64,000 nucleotides of DNA from Scatophagus argus (Eukaryota; Chordata; Actinopteri; Scatophagidae): assembly GCF_020382885.2 (NCBI RefSeq), contig NC_058515.1, forward strand, positions 3,827,223 through 3,891,222. The letters are read 5' to 3'. The notes under the pieces were generated by a model, which saw only the letters and a program-made list of their open reading frames with translations, was not told the origin of the DNA and made no database searches. The translations under genes and the position numbers were made by a program. Below are positions 11,372 to 25,076 of this stretch, piece after piece; within the stretch, counting starts at the first letter, position 1; the number at the start of each line of letters is the position of its first letter.

Positions 11372-14300
11372 TTAAACTATCTGGGCCTTGTGAATCTGGG
11401 AAGCGTGTGGACTGACCACAGTGGGGCTTGGCCGAGGTTTTGGTCTGAGAGTGCCATTAGTCTGCTGATAGCGTCGCGCACTGTGAGCCTCGGACACCTG
11501 GGAGCTGTTGGTTTCACTATCTTGGTCATCAGGATGCTCCTGACTTGCAGGACCCCCCAAACCTTCATCTACTTCATCCTCATCGTCTGTTACCGGTGGG
11601 TAGCTGCAGCTCAGAGAAGGGTGCTGATGATTTTTGGCGACACTTCCTGGCCGTGAACCTCCGTCTGTCGGGACAATGGCACTGCCGTTTAGCTGTCTTA
11701 CGATCTCAGAGGACTGTAGAATTGGGTAGGGCGATGGCACAAGAGGGGGGTGGAAACGAGATTCCTGCTGCAAAGACAAAAGTACAGACACATTTCCTAA
11801 TTTCATCATCATCTGGTAAGTACAAAAAGATTAATAAGCTGGGTGAGATGCATTCCACCAATCAGGCTTTGACTTGCCCAGAAATACGTATCGACGATGA
11901 CACACTTACCAAAGATAGAGAGCTGTTTCTCACATACGTCTCCACTCGTAATCGGTTCTCCTCGTCTCTTTCATAAAGCCTTTCTCTCCCCCTCCGTGAG
12001 TTGTTGTGCAGGACTGGTCTGCCCAGGTAGTCAAACGCTCCCCCTCCTCCTCCTCCCCGCCCACCTGAGATGGTAGATCGGCTGTCACGGTATTGAGCCT
12101 GCTCCTGGCAGCACAGGAAAAGACCCTGATCAGTATTTATGCGTAGAAATCGACTAGGCGCATTTCACAAAATGTTCAACTGTTGCTTTAAATACATTCT
12201 GAATTTGATTTTTATGTCGAGATTTGATTTGAATTGAAGTGAAATTCTGTCACGACATTGTCTGATTGATTTAGTTATTTCATTTTTAGTTGGTGGGCAG
12301 AATAGTGGTGGCAACTCAAGGAGTCCTTTCAAAATATATAATCTTTTGTTTTTACTGTAGAGGAAAACACAATTCAGAGCAACATTATGTAATATTTTCA
12401 TGGACCCGACATCGCTGAATACTTCTTAATCATGATCATGGGGAATATAAATGTAAGCAATAAGAACCCTTCTAAAAAATTGATTCTAATTCACTGGTTG
12501 CATACTCTAAGGAACCTTTAGTCAGTACAGAGCAGGTCAGAAAAACATGCAAAAATGTGAACTATAAACCGATATATCATCAACATGTAAGTTTCCAATC
12601 ATAACTGAAAAATGATCCATTTATTGTTTCATATGACCGACACGAAATTACAAATCTCTTAATAATCTTTTCCAACTTCTCCCTTCCGACAGTGCTACAG
12701 AACCTGTATTCTAAACCAACCAGACCTAGGAACAGCTTTGTTTTTTCCTATTTCCATCACTCGCATAAGTAACTGACCTGCGCCCTTGCAATCAACCTGC
12801 AACTGACATTCTGCGTGTGATTCATTCAGTCTGCTCACGCCAGCTATGTCGTGTTTTAACAACTTATGTTGCAGAGACACGTCAGTGGGCTGCACTAGCC
12901 TACCGCCCTGCACTTTATGTTGTCTTTTTATTTGTTAATTTATACCGTGTATGCTGCCTCATGTGCAGTTCAATATGTATCGTCTTGTCTTGTGTATACA
13001 TCTTCTTATTGCTAGAGAAACTGGAATTGAATAGCTGAAACTATTCCTTTCAGCTCTACTATCCTTAGAGCTGAATGGGGATAATGTAAGAAATTCAAAA
13101 GCCATACTCTAAAAACAAAAGGTTCCAACAAGAAGGAGCGTAAAGGTAGCTCAAAGGTCTTCACTATATAGATTATTATATCAATATCTGAGATGCACTA
13201 CATTCAGGTTTGAAATGTTGAAGCTCAGAACTTAGCCGTCTGGCATCTGGACAGAAAAGCCTCAGTTCCTGGCCCTGGCCTTGCATGCAGAGTTAGATAG
13301 ATACGCAGACTGACCCCAAGGGAAGACAGGCTGTTCCGTAGGGTTCCCTCCACCTGCAGAGGGATGCTTTCCTCTGTCTGCAATGGAAAGAAACAGAAGA
13401 CTGAATTACTAAACTTCCTAAACCAAAAATGTCAGTATGTGCATCCAACATCATGCCTTTTTAAAACTTCTAAACCCACTCACTTGTTTCCTCAAAAAGA
13501 TAAATAAAGTAGGTCAAGATGATAACAGATAAGATAATAGCATTCATCTGCAACAACTAACTGACAGTTGTAGAGCACAGTCTTAGGTATTCATCACAGT
13601 AAAATTTCCAAACAAGAATCCTTAAATAAATGAAAAACATACGGGACCAACACTCTACCAGTTTTGATCAATGGTGTCATAAAGTCTGACAGCCTGAATC
13701 GGGTCATGCAGATGTAGTAGGATACGTAAGATGCTGCAGTGCACTGAGTGTGAAAAGAATAATTCAGTAGTACCACTCCTTTGGGATCCGTGCTGATAGA
13801 GTTCATTCTCCTGAAGGAAGCTTGCCTGGAGAGAGTGCTTATTTCCTCCCTGAGAAACAAGACATGGGGGGAAAAAAAGGGCAAAGAAATTTAAATTATA
13901 TATTTACACTTCCCCTGTGACTTATATGTATATATTTGAGCATTTTAAGTAGTGCATGCTGAATATTTTTTCATTTTTCTTGTGTTTCCATTTTTTTCCA
14001 TCTTAGTTTGTCTAAGCTGTTATTTTGCACATCCCCCACACACAGTCATTTATTACCTGAATTTTACACTTTCTGCTCCCCTAATTCTGCTTAACATGAT
14101 CTATTGTTATAACTGTCAGTTGTAACATGCTTAATGACCCTGATTTGTTCCATTCTTAGTTATTCTTACTGATTCAATCCGCCCTGTGGATATCGTTACA
14201 CTTTCATCTTATCTCATCTTAATTAAAACATCATCTTATCTCAACATACGTCTTCTGATTCAGCTCCCTCTCCAGTTTCTCGCTCTTGCGCTTGTGGTGG

Positions 14301-17300
14301 CAAGTGATGGTGATGACAATGATGAGCATTAAGATCAGCAGACCCCCGGCCACAGCCCCCACTATGATCATCAGCATGTTTTCATTCATTTTGTGATCTA
14401 CGGGAGAGTCTGTAAAGTAGGGAGTGAATACAGATGGATGAGTGCATTTATTATCACAGTATGTATTACTGTAACAAGTCTTGGTATGTGATGTGCTGTC
14501 ATCTACCTGTCACAGCAATCTCGACCTCCGCTTTCATCTGTCCCACTTCATTCTGCGCCACACATTGGTAAGTGCCTCCATCTGACGAGCTTAGTGGTCG
14601 CCCAAATACCAGTGTTCCATTCGGGTGGGCGATTGCACCTTCTGGCAACTCTCCACCGATTCTGTACACAGAGCAAAACAAAGTTACATTACACTGTGTT
14701 TAAATTAACACTAGGACCCCTCACTTTATAACCAGGATTAAGTGTGTTTTTATAAACAAGTTGTCCCATATTACATAGCTTGCACTATGGCTTACTAACC
14801 ACAAGAACACACTGTGTTTTCTGTACAGAAGTTGTTTATGTTGTTGTGTGTGAGTGTGTATTTGTCATGGAGGCACATATAATTTACACTTTGTGGAGTT
14901 CCGGAACGATCTATGAATCCTGTTAACCAAATGTTCTAGACATCTTTAGATCTAAACAAATGCTTTCTACTTTATTTGTCACATTTAGATGTTTTCCTAC
15001 ATTTTACAGAGTAAAGTGAAGTAGATGTAGCGACAAGTAACATGTTCTTTTCTTTAAAAAAAACTTCATTAAGAAAAAACAAAAGTGTATAATTCCTTCT
15101 TGTTTAAACTCCTTTTGAACTTGCACACAGTCCCTTAGGAAGTTGAAAGCTGAAGTTTCTGTCAGCTGAGCTAATAAAACATTTTTAAAAGCCTTTCCTG
15201 AACTTTTTCTTGGTTTTGTTTGGTTTAATCAGTGAGAGTGAGAGAGTAGCAAAAGCTGCCTTGAGTTATATCATATATATATATTACAGTTAATATAAAA
15301 AAACATGTCTTTCAGTTGTTTGAACCACCACAATGTACCTGACAGAGTGACTCAGGGAAAATGTTTTCTATGAGCAACACTGTCCAGGGTGTTGCCTCCA
15401 AGTTGTTGTTTGAAGCATATTTGATTTAATCCGTTGGAACAGTTGGAACAGACTTGACCTTAATGTCTACCTCTTGCTGTGAACATTATCAACTCACACC
15501 AGAAATATCAATTGTATTTATAATTACAGGAACATATGCACTGAAACTAACAACTAACTAACCTCAGTGTATTGCACAGCACGCAGTTATGCTTTTTTTC
15601 ATTACTAGCACGAAAGAGGAACTGTGTGTTTAACAGATGCAGTAGACACAGCTTCATGATAACATCTCACACAAACTCATACATTTTCCTCTCATCCCCA
15701 ATACCTCTGTCGACCTAGGTCCCCCACAAGTTCACCTCTTCCCTTATCAGGGCTGCTCATTCCTTTCCCTTTTTTTTCTTATCCCCCTCTTCCTCCCTCC
15801 TTCGTGTGAAACTGTCTGCACTCTGCGCAAGCCGCAACAAGACAATGTGACACCAGATATTACTTCACCTGCCGCCTTTCTATTGACAAAGCCAACAGGT
15901 TTGCCCGCTGCTGCAGCTGCCACACATGTGTGTGTGTGTGTGTTGTGCGCGTACATGATCATGACTGTGTATGCTTGTATGCATGGCGTGTGTCTGGTAA
16001 GCCTTATTCACAAAAACTTATTCCCAGGGTGTGTTCCTGTGACTAACAGCAAGTAATATCTACATCATCATCAGTCAAAAACAAACCAGAAGAAATCTCA
16101 CTAAAACTTTTACTTACATTTTTTTTAATTATATTTCAGATGTACCTACACTCCGTGTGTATGTACAGAATTTCTCCCCTGGGGCCTAACTGTCACTTCT
16201 CATAATTCAGTAGAAGCCATTTCTCCTTCAGTCAAAAGGGGTCACTTTTTGTGCCTCCCTTGCTTTTTTGCCAAATTGTACACCACACACAGAGAATATC
16301 TTAATGAACCAAAGGAAATAGTTTAAAGTTGACGCCACACAACTCAAGCAGAAGAAGTCAGGCATTTGAGTCAAACCCTTATCTGAGATTAAAGCTGACC
16401 AGTAACGTGTCACATTTTGAATTTGTTTCCATTCAGGCAGAAGAACCAGGAGGTGACAATTCCAGGGCTTGTTTGACTAAGTCATGTGGAAAGGGTGGAG
16501 ATCCTCCCCTACTACACAGTGAAAAGTTATTTCAACTGAGTACACTATTTGAGTGTTCAGTAACTAATCTCAAATTGCTTGTTCAAAGGATATATTAATT
16601 GTAACTGTACTGACTCAACATGACTTTTTGATAAGCTTTCAATATTAAAAGTGACCTTTGGAGTTTTCTTGTAAACAGACCAAACTTTTGTTTACTTTTA
16701 GCGTTTTGTACTGAAATGCTTTCTGCATATCCTTGAGGTCAAACAAATGTGGTGTGTACATTTTCTTCCTCATGAAACATTTGCGACACAGCATATAACC
16801 ATTTCCAGCATCAATGACCTGTGGAGTCTGCTCACCAAGAGGAAGACTTTGGAGCAGCTGGTCCTAGAACTGCCGTTTACGGATGACTGCAAGTTGACTG
16901 CTCATACATAAGAGGCACTACCATGCATAATCTGCTTCATGGCAAAGGCCTCTGACCAAACAAACAGCCTGAAAAAGACCAGGCTCCATCTGGTGAACCC
17001 TATAGTTGGTTGTATATCGCCATCAACAGCACCAAATTCAACACAGCTGTTCAAGCCGCTGCTATCACAAGCTAGCATCTATCGTCATTGATGGCACCAA
17101 GAAGCAATCAACAGAAAATGCTGGCACTGCTGCATAATTTTGAAGCTGACAGACGAGCAGCTGGAGGGACATGCTGCCTTTCGGACATCACTAGCCAAAG
17201 GCCTCCCCTGTGTGTGGAAAGGTCTGTGTCTCACAGTACTCCACAGCAACCTCCAAGCCTGCAAAATATAGAATGACCATCCTTCCCTGATCCTCAAACA

Positions 17301-20300
17301 GATGAAGTCATTAAAGTTTGCACAGTTTAGCACAATTTTGAGTATTCCAAATCATGCATTGTTTACATCCATGTTGACTTGCTAGACTTCTTCTTTACTG
17401 CCATTTGTATGTGCATTGCTACATGTCTTGCACATTACTGTAGCTAATGTCGATTGATGGATTAGGTGGACTGTAACAAACAAGATACCCATTCAAACAA
17501 AACTAACTTTAGTCTGAACTGCTCAGATATAACATTCTAATCAGTTACTGTTCATATGTACATGCTAGTCTTCATCAAGGTTAGTATGATCTGATTTGAT
17601 CAGATCTGTGGCTGATCTGAGAAACAACACTAAGTATTCATTGTGTAATTTTTTTCAAGTCAGCATTGAAGGCCAGGTCAAATACAATGCTGCATTATGC
17701 TAGTAAGCTCGAAATGTCAACGGACATTTGACTTTTATTCAAATTAGAATCTGATGTCAGAAGGCTTCATCTCATGACTGCTTGTTTTGAAATGCTTCTG
17801 AATGTGGTAACCAGAAATGTGAGAATAAAATGATATGAAACTAGAAAGTGGTATCTCTGTATAAACTGTGTTAGTAATAAAACATGATTTTATTTTCCAA
17901 ACGGGAATATGACAGTTTATACAGTATATCAATATCACTTTGAATTGCATGCTTTTTGAGGCAGCTAAAGCAAAAAGTCCTGGTCTTAAAGAAGACCAGG
18001 AGAAAATAATCAAAAGATCCTAGTCAGGAGAAGGTGTTTTTACTTAAAGCTGAAATCACTAACATAACTGCAAGAGTAATTTGTTACTTTGGCCACTGAT
18101 GATGACCTTGAGTGCAACCTCACTCAACATCCTAATTTATACACACACCTGGTAAAATTATAGCAATAATATAATTACTTGGTAAGTTACAAGAAAATTA
18201 ACAGTGACCAGACACATCAGACAGTTAGTCACACAAGCACCAGACAGCCAGAGAGGTAGGCGGGCCCTGAAGTACCTGATCCAGGTAATCTGTGGTTTGG
18301 GGTTTCCTTCACTCACGCATCTCAGGGCTGCATTCTCCAAACCCAGGAACCAGTCTCTATTGTAGCCAGACACCTCTGCATGTGGGGAGACTAGGAGGAA
18401 GAACAACACTTTATGAGCTTTGTTCAACTGAGACAAGTGAGCGAATAAAAGGAGGAATTGAATGAATGAAATATTTTAGAAGAAACCAAAACTGCAGGAA
18501 CATGTTTTACTTAATTTAATATTGCAAAAAAAATGTAGGTACTGCAAACTGGGGGAGGGCAATGTGGGGGAGGAATATGAAGTGTGAATGTGCTACAGTG
18601 CTGCTAAAGTTTGTTCCTGCTTTATCATGATGCTGACACTGATAAAAATAAAAATAAAAAAAAGTAAGAAAAAAAAAAACAGGAAGCAAGGCTCTGAAAG
18701 TACCAACAATATTGTAACCATTTTCTTGCTCTTTGCAAGTTTTGAATGCATTCACGTCTTGGCTGTGTGTTTTCTGCATGTCTTTTCAAGAGACCACTTC
18801 GAACTTTCAATGTAACACTCACAGTGCACCACCAAGCTGTTTGTGAGCCTGCGTGGGGCCAGTAAAGTCGGATGCCACACCAGACAGTCCAGTTTTTTGC
18901 CATTCATGTCCCTCAGGGGTTTCAGGGAGTAGTACGAGATGACGACCCCATTGGCAGTGGAGCGATTAGTGGACTGGCCGCTCAGGTCAGAGTCCCAGGA
19001 GAGGCGGGGAGGTGGCCGGGCTACACAACGACAAGAAGCAGCCTGCCGGTAGGTCTGTCCCTCCACCAGAATCACAGGGTCCAGGGTGGCGATAGGAACG
19101 GCTGGAGGGACAGATTGTTACAATCAGAGTAAAGATATTGATGATAAGTAAACACCCTTAACTGGTAGTGTCGAATGCATATATAGACCTTCAAAGTGTT
19201 AACATCTGACCTATAATTAGCTGACATAGACAGATATGAACACAGACATGGCTGAAGTGCCAACAACAAAAGTGGGATGGGAAATTTATACCCATCACTG
19301 TACAGTTTCTTAGGGGTTTTTAATTTACTTTTTATAGTAGCTTGTTACATAGTTTAGTCTCCCTCCCCAACAGGCTTGACCAAATCTTGAATGAAAACAA
19401 TGAAACAAATAAAACTCTTGATAATCTAAGATCACCAGCGTGTTTACTATGCTGGTGATTAATTGCCTTTCAGGAGCATATGAAATGCTTAACTTTGTGT
19501 GTGGAAAACTACTGACTAACAAAGGTGCTGAGTAAGTATGTAGTTATTATTATCTTACTTCATTGTTAGTCATGTAAAACTCATTATGCCCTAGAGTTTT
19601 CAGTTTTGTACAACATATTAAAGCTCCTGTTGCTGCAACAACAAACGTGACTGTGCTCATGGTTTTTTTCTACTATATGGCAGAGCCATGTGGGAGGGAC
19701 TCACTCCACACGATGAGTGACATCTCTTTGTCAAAGTTGCCTAAGGGAAAGGTGCTGATGTGGCATATGTACTTCCCCTCATCAGAAATTTCTGTGCTCA
19801 TGATGACCAGAGATGAGTCCACGACGGGGTCGCTATTTTGAAAGCGCACGCGTTGAGACCACATCCCAAATGCTGCAAATATAGATAGAGAGAGAGAGAG
19901 AGAGGCAAAAATAATAAAGAAGTAAAAACGAGAAAAGAGAGGAAGGAGAGTTAGGAAGGGAGAGAGTTAAATGACCATGTGAGAAAGGATGTGACACAAA
20001 AATTAAGTCCAGCAAGTTGATAACACACCTCAGGGTTTCTTTTGTCACTTTCAATTTCATGCACATGCCTGCACCCTTGAAATTACATTTACATTCTCGG
20101 TGTTCGCTCTCGTTCTTATTCAGCATGTCTCATACACACAATGGCTATAAGCTTCTGTGCCAAATAACTACAAATGAACCTAAAGAAAAGCAACCAATAA
20201 TCCTCGACCCTCGAAACACTCCTGTAATGCCACAACTAAATAGTCAGTGTCTCTCACAATCCACACTTCATTTAACAATTTTGGATGGCTGTGAACACGT

Positions 20301-23300
20301 GCCTCGAAGCTCTATTAGTTCTTTGAATGGAGAAAAAAAAGCCTCCAACCAACACTTGTCAACTGAAACTGACAAAACCACTTGTAATACCAGAAGTTTT
20401 GCTCGGTAGAGTGAGCTTATAAGAATGAGTGCTAATGATAAGAAGAAATTTGTGTGTGACTGAGGAAAGGGAGAGTTATTCACTGTGGAGATATTATGAG
20501 AAACTTTTTTGACATGTGGCAACTGATGTAAAGTCACCATGTCTTCAGTGAGTGTGCCTCCAGAGCAAGGCCACAGTGAACTAACCTGTCTGTCCATTAG
20601 TGCGGTGTGCAGTCACAATCTGCTCCTTGGTGGCATCAGGTTTTTCCTGATACCAGGTGACCTGTACCACCTGCTGGTCCGCAGTTGGCTGGTAGCGACA
20701 AGGCAGGACAGTCTCCTCTTCTGCCAAGGAACGTATGGGATCGTTTGAAGGGAGATCCACAAAGTCTCCCTTTATCACTGCAACTGAAAGAAGTGAAAAG
20801 CTAAATGCATCTACAGAGTATTTCCTGAGTGTTTTCTTTCAGAGATAACTGACTGGTAAAATGATTTTTTTAAGCCCGTGCTTTTGAGCTGACTTTTTTC
20901 TCCTGAGAGAAAGAGCAGGGCAGGAAATTGCCTCATGCTAATTTGCGAATTTAAAAAGAGAGTATAGCTTTACAAGGAAGAAGCTAAGTGTTGCACACTT
21001 TGAAGAGCGTGGTTTGGCCTTAATAATTTGTTTTTGCTGACCTTTCAAGTTCAAACTACAGCCACAGGCTACTTGTCTTGTCTATATTGGGTGTAACTGT
21101 CTGGGAAACAGTATGGTCATTAGAGTGTATGATGAGTTCATGATTTTAGTTTTGTTGTGGAAAATGATTCCATGTTTGTGCTTTAGGAAACTGGTTGTTA
21201 GTGGTGCGCATTTGAGAATTGTGCCTTTTCTCTTTAAGAGTTGGTTGTATACGGGTCACATAAGGGTCATGACCAGAGGATTATGGGTAGAGCGCCAACA
21301 GAGATGTAACTTGTGATGGACTCACAACATTAAAAAAGTGAGATGGACTCTGCATTAGGTTTATGGCACTAATGTTGTCACGGTGTTTTTGTGACTGTTT
21401 TCAAGAGTCAGCGTTTAAGAACATAAACATCATGAAAGCATCAGTATGAAGTGTGGCCATTTATTCAACCAATGCAGCTATATTGGGTCCAGTGAATACA
21501 ATACAAGTTGCATTAGTTTGCTATGAGCTTCTTCTTTGTCTCTGAAGCTACCCAGCAGACATTAATAATGTTTCATTAACACAAACCCATTAAAAGTTTC
21601 TTCTTTTAAATGCAATAGCCTGAAAGCAAATTTTCCTAAAAACAATTCCTTTTATATAATATTTCTTAATGTTTGTGGACCTAACTTTCAATAGTCCTGT
21701 AACACATCACAGCACGTGCAAAATTAGAAATTCAAACTAACCAAAACCAAACATTTTTGGAATTTAAAGACTAGAGAAGCAGAGAAGAACTGTAAAGAGT
21801 GCAGACAGAAGAGAGGGAGGAGAGAGAAAACAGGTTGTCGTTGTCTATCAGTAAGGCTGAGTACCAGTGAAGATATGTCGCTTAACTAGTTGCTCGAGAT
21901 AAACTTTCAAAGCAAACTTACAGAGGGTTATCTCAGTGTCTGGACATTAAGGAAACTTGAGCTGTTTAACAAGGCCTCAGGAAACATATAGGACATAAAA
22001 CACAGACAACACACACTGTGCATTGTGGGTATCACACAGTCACACTGTAGCACTAACAACTGCAATGAATCTTTTTACAGATCACATAAGATAAGATAAG
22101 ATAAGATAAGATAAGATAAGATAAGATCACATAAGATAAGATAAGATAATCCTTTAATAGTCCCATAACTGGGAAATTGCAGTGTTATAGCAGCCAAAAG
22201 GACACAGAGGGTGAAGAGCATGCAAAAATAAGAGCAGGATGTGTATTCAAAAGAATAAATACACAGGAAACAAGCAACTGTACACAGTACAGAAAGACTT
22301 TCTACACTAGAGTTCCTCAGGTTGTGGTTATTTATTGCACAGACTTTGTTTCAGGGACTAAGTAGTAAACACTAATAGTTTGAAGCAGACTAACTCCAAA
22401 GGGTCATCTTCGCTTCTGCTGTTGTCTAGCAATCACACACAGACTTAATGCACACTAACAAGTTACTGATGCCTCCAACAAGTGGTTAATGGTAGTAAGA
22501 AATTGCAAAAGCAAAAAAGGATATTTCTCTTGGCACGCTGCTAAAACAAAGAAGAATGCAATGTGAGATTCCTGCTCATGCATACAAATGTAATGTAATC
22601 TGGGCCACCTAAAAGCCTGAACAGGTGACACCTCAACACAATGTATTATTGTTTTCCTGCTCTTGGCGTCAGACTTGTGTTGCTGGTGATTGATTTAATG
22701 TCAGAAGAAGCAGCTTCCTGACAGCAATGACCCTGCTGAGACTCAGGGAAATCAGTTTGCATAAAAAATTAATTGCGGCAAAAGGATTAGTCCCAAACTC
22801 TAATGATTTATCAATTCACAACATCGCAAACCATGTCTATCTAAGTTGAAATTCAATACAGCAGGCCTTTTCATATGATGTCTCTAAAATGGCCTGATCA
22901 GAAAAAAATCTACTTTTTTTGGTCAGATGACTATTCTCACTGTCACATCAATGCTTTGTGCTGTAGGTTGTAGTTCTAACTTGTTTTTACTGATAATGCA
23001 GCATCTGTTCTCACATGTCTACATTTTCTGTTTCAGTTTGATCAAGTTTTGGTTTGCTAATATGTGTAAGTTACTGACCATTCATTTGCAAGTATCAGAG
23101 GTAGAATAGGAAGCTAGCAGCTGTTTAGCAGGTCTAATGCTTACAGTCTTAGTTTAGCATGTTAACACTTGCTGATTAGCTCTTAACATACCTCAACCAA
23201 TGTACAGCTGAGGCTGGAAATGTCAATACTTTGTGGGTCATAAAACAAAAAAAAAAATACCCAACATACTATATAAAAATTAAATTAAAGTAAGCATTTG

Positions 23301-24685
23301 CCACAGTTAATACAATTCATTCCAAGGGTGGCGTGAAAGGCTGAGTCAAATTCATTGTCCATAGCACAATAGTGGGACAGAAAATATCAGAGGATCACCA
23401 AAGTCAGTCATCCTCTGGTGGCCATGAATGGCTGTGTAAAATGCCATCGCAATCCGCCCAGCACTTTATCCAACAAATTTCAGTCTGGGCTTAAGTGATG
23501 GACTGGACAAATTTCCATCCATAGTCCTACAGTGCCGGCATGGATAGCAGAAAGTGGAGCGTCACCTTATAAGGTAAAGGTTAAAGATCTTATACTCCCA
23601 TAGAAGACAGTTTTGTATGGGAGCATAAGTCCACAGCCTACTGTCTCATGTGTATCAGTCTCAAACTGTGCTGCTCTTAAAGGTGTTGATTCAGTACCTG
23701 ACGTGGGAATCTGTTGAGATATGTGAGTGGGTAGGATATGATTCACGCATTTACCATCAGCGAGATGAGTGTACTCCGCATACAGGTGTGTTTTTCCATG
23801 AGTGAGTGAGTGTGTGTGTGTGTGTTTATCAACTTGGGGTTTGAGCCTATCATGGAATCTGCCTGTACTGCATTACAGCAATAACACTCCACCTATCCTG
23901 CCTTTCTGTATGGCATGGAAGATGTTTTCATACCAGATACTCATTTATCATTGTCTGACAATGTGTAAATATTTATATTTTGGCAGATACATTCCTGACT
24001 TCACCTATTTCCTAAGAAATAGGCTCATACTCTGGTTAATACATTACGAAACAAACAGAGAGACTTTATGAGGAAAACACACAGGGACACACTCTCACAC
24101 ACACAGAGAGAAACTGGGAGCATCATTGCAGTTTTTCCAAAACAGACAGAAGGATGGGATTTGATCAACAGCAACCTGTTTTTCCTGAAGTATCAGACAG
24201 CGCCCCGAGTATTTTCTTGAACTGCACTGCTCCCAAGCTAAGTCTCTACCCGAGAAAAGCTGGCCGTCTGCCCAAAGTGTGCAGAACTACATTTATGAAT
24301 ATGCATGGCACACTGTAAGCCTGTTATTGGTTGGCTTTTGTGATCAAGAAAACTGAAGGTCACCTCTACAGAAGTTTTCTCTTTTAATACCAAATTTTAA
24401 ATCCCTATTTGTAATGTTCTTTTAACCATTACATATATACACAGCCTGTTGCAATGCCACTGTGTGTAGCTTAAAGACAGTATAGGAGTATTGAAGGAAT
24501 CCAGATAAACATGAAACAGTCCCCAAAATATAGTCACTACATACAAGGAGTATCACATCTAACAGCAGACGTTCAGTTAAGCTCTAAAAGAATGACAAAA
24601 CCTTCTGTATGAGATGTAAAGCCTTCTTACCAAAGATCCAGAGGACACAGAGACACAGAGAGAGTGTGTTCAGCAGAGATGTCAT
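11372..24685 (-). CDS. nectin4: Nectin cell-adhesion receptor, probably nectin-4
   Basis: A single-pass immunoglobulin adhesion protein of cell junctions, bound inside the cell by afadin. Eleven exons: 24631-24685, 20586-20777, 19705-19872, 18823-19101, 18276-18390, 14507-14661, 14250-14409, 13774-13849, 13315-13377, 11910-12104 and 11372-11767, totalling about 617 residues. In order: signal peptide MTSLLNTLSLCLCVLWIF; V-type Ig (LPCRYQ to YICHIS); C2 Ig (SCRCVARPPP to LDCLVW); C2 Ig (LRCVSEGNPKPQITW to GTYQCVAQNEVG); a membrane helix (MLMIIVGAVAGGLLILML) followed by basic HHKRK; then a long tail. The tail resembles my recollection of nectin-4: a STDPKG..TEES stretch and a late NGTLRPKP. It ends AQIV, close to the afadin PDZ ligand [EA]-x-Tyr-Val. 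Neighbours fcer1g and ndufs2 sit near NECTIN4 in human. The family is certain; the paralogue is less so. An upstream in-frame ATG at 24751 is possible, but 24685 gives the better signal peptide. Confidence 0.87.
16800..17290 (+). mobile_element. Decayed LINE reverse-transcriptase fragment
   Basis: In the plus-strand frame through 16876-16890 the DNA reads F-T-D-D-C inside LELPFTDDCKLTAHT, followed after a stop by AKASDQTNSLKKTRLHL. This matches the pattern of the LINE catalytic block (x-F-x-D-D-C, then a 'FAKASxxFGLxIxxxKTE'-like stretch). Downstream VWKGLCL, in another frame, fits the later 'VWxxxGLxL' block. Stops and frameshifts break it, so it is a dead partial copy. It lies in nectin4 intron 5, antisense to the gene. 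Family not assigned. Confidence 0.5.
19881..19903. repeat. GA microsatellite beside a nectin4 splice acceptor
   Basis: A run of GA units on the plus strand (TC on the gene strand) lies about 10 bases upstream of the acceptor of nectin4 exon 3 (exon end 19872). It therefore contributes to that exon's polypyrimidine tract. Confidence 0.8.
20778..24630 (-). other. nectin4 intron 1
   Basis: This 3.85-kb intron separates the signal-peptide exon from the V-domain exon. It holds the (GATAA)n retroposon tail and AT-rich sequence with a short TG run near 23812-23825. I found no open frame with splice sites and family resemblance that would mark an alternative exon. Intron-1 enhancers are possible but not supported. 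Confidence 0.6.
22082..22210 (-). mobile_element. Retroposon 3' tail with (GATAA)n repeat
   Basis: A GATAA pentamer array (about 22086-22149, interrupted by CACAT) runs into TCCTTTAATAGTCCC..ACTGGGAAATTGCAGTGTTATAGCAGC. On the minus strand this is the common fish retroposon end GCTGCTATAACACTGCAATTTCCC...GGGACTATTAAAGGA followed by (TTATC)n. Only the 3' end is preserved. It lies in nectin4 intron 1. Confidence 0.65.
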
Positions 24686-25039
24686 TCTCCTCGGCAGCCA
24701 CTGTTCACTGTGCACAAGCTGGGAAAATTTCAGAGCAGGAAGAAAGCTCATCAGTCCAGGTAATAGTATCCTACATGACAGCCATGCATGAAGCACTGAG
24801 GCGGACTCATGGCTCACGCTGTTGGATCATCCTTGTTGTTCTCTCTTTTATTTTTTTCAGGCCCAGATGCCTTCCAAAGTTGTAGTTGTATAAAGTAAAA
24901 GATCAAAAAAGTGTAAATCCTTTCAGTTTGGTTAGGTGTAGATGTTTGTCAAGCACACGCCATCATGTTTGCCCTTTAGAAAAAAAAGAATGAGCAGCTT
25001 TACCTGTTTGGGATACACCTGTTTCTGCTACACCTCTCC

Positions 25040-25076
<37 letters not shown>

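Noticed and set aside
11300-11976. Plus-strand frames of 118 and 143 residues
   Set aside because: They lie antisense to the last nectin4 exons and show no family resemblance.
22086-22149. Regular direct repeats, considered as a CRISPR-like array
   Set aside because: It is a GATAA pentamer microsatellite at a retroposon end in a vertebrate genome, with no spacers.
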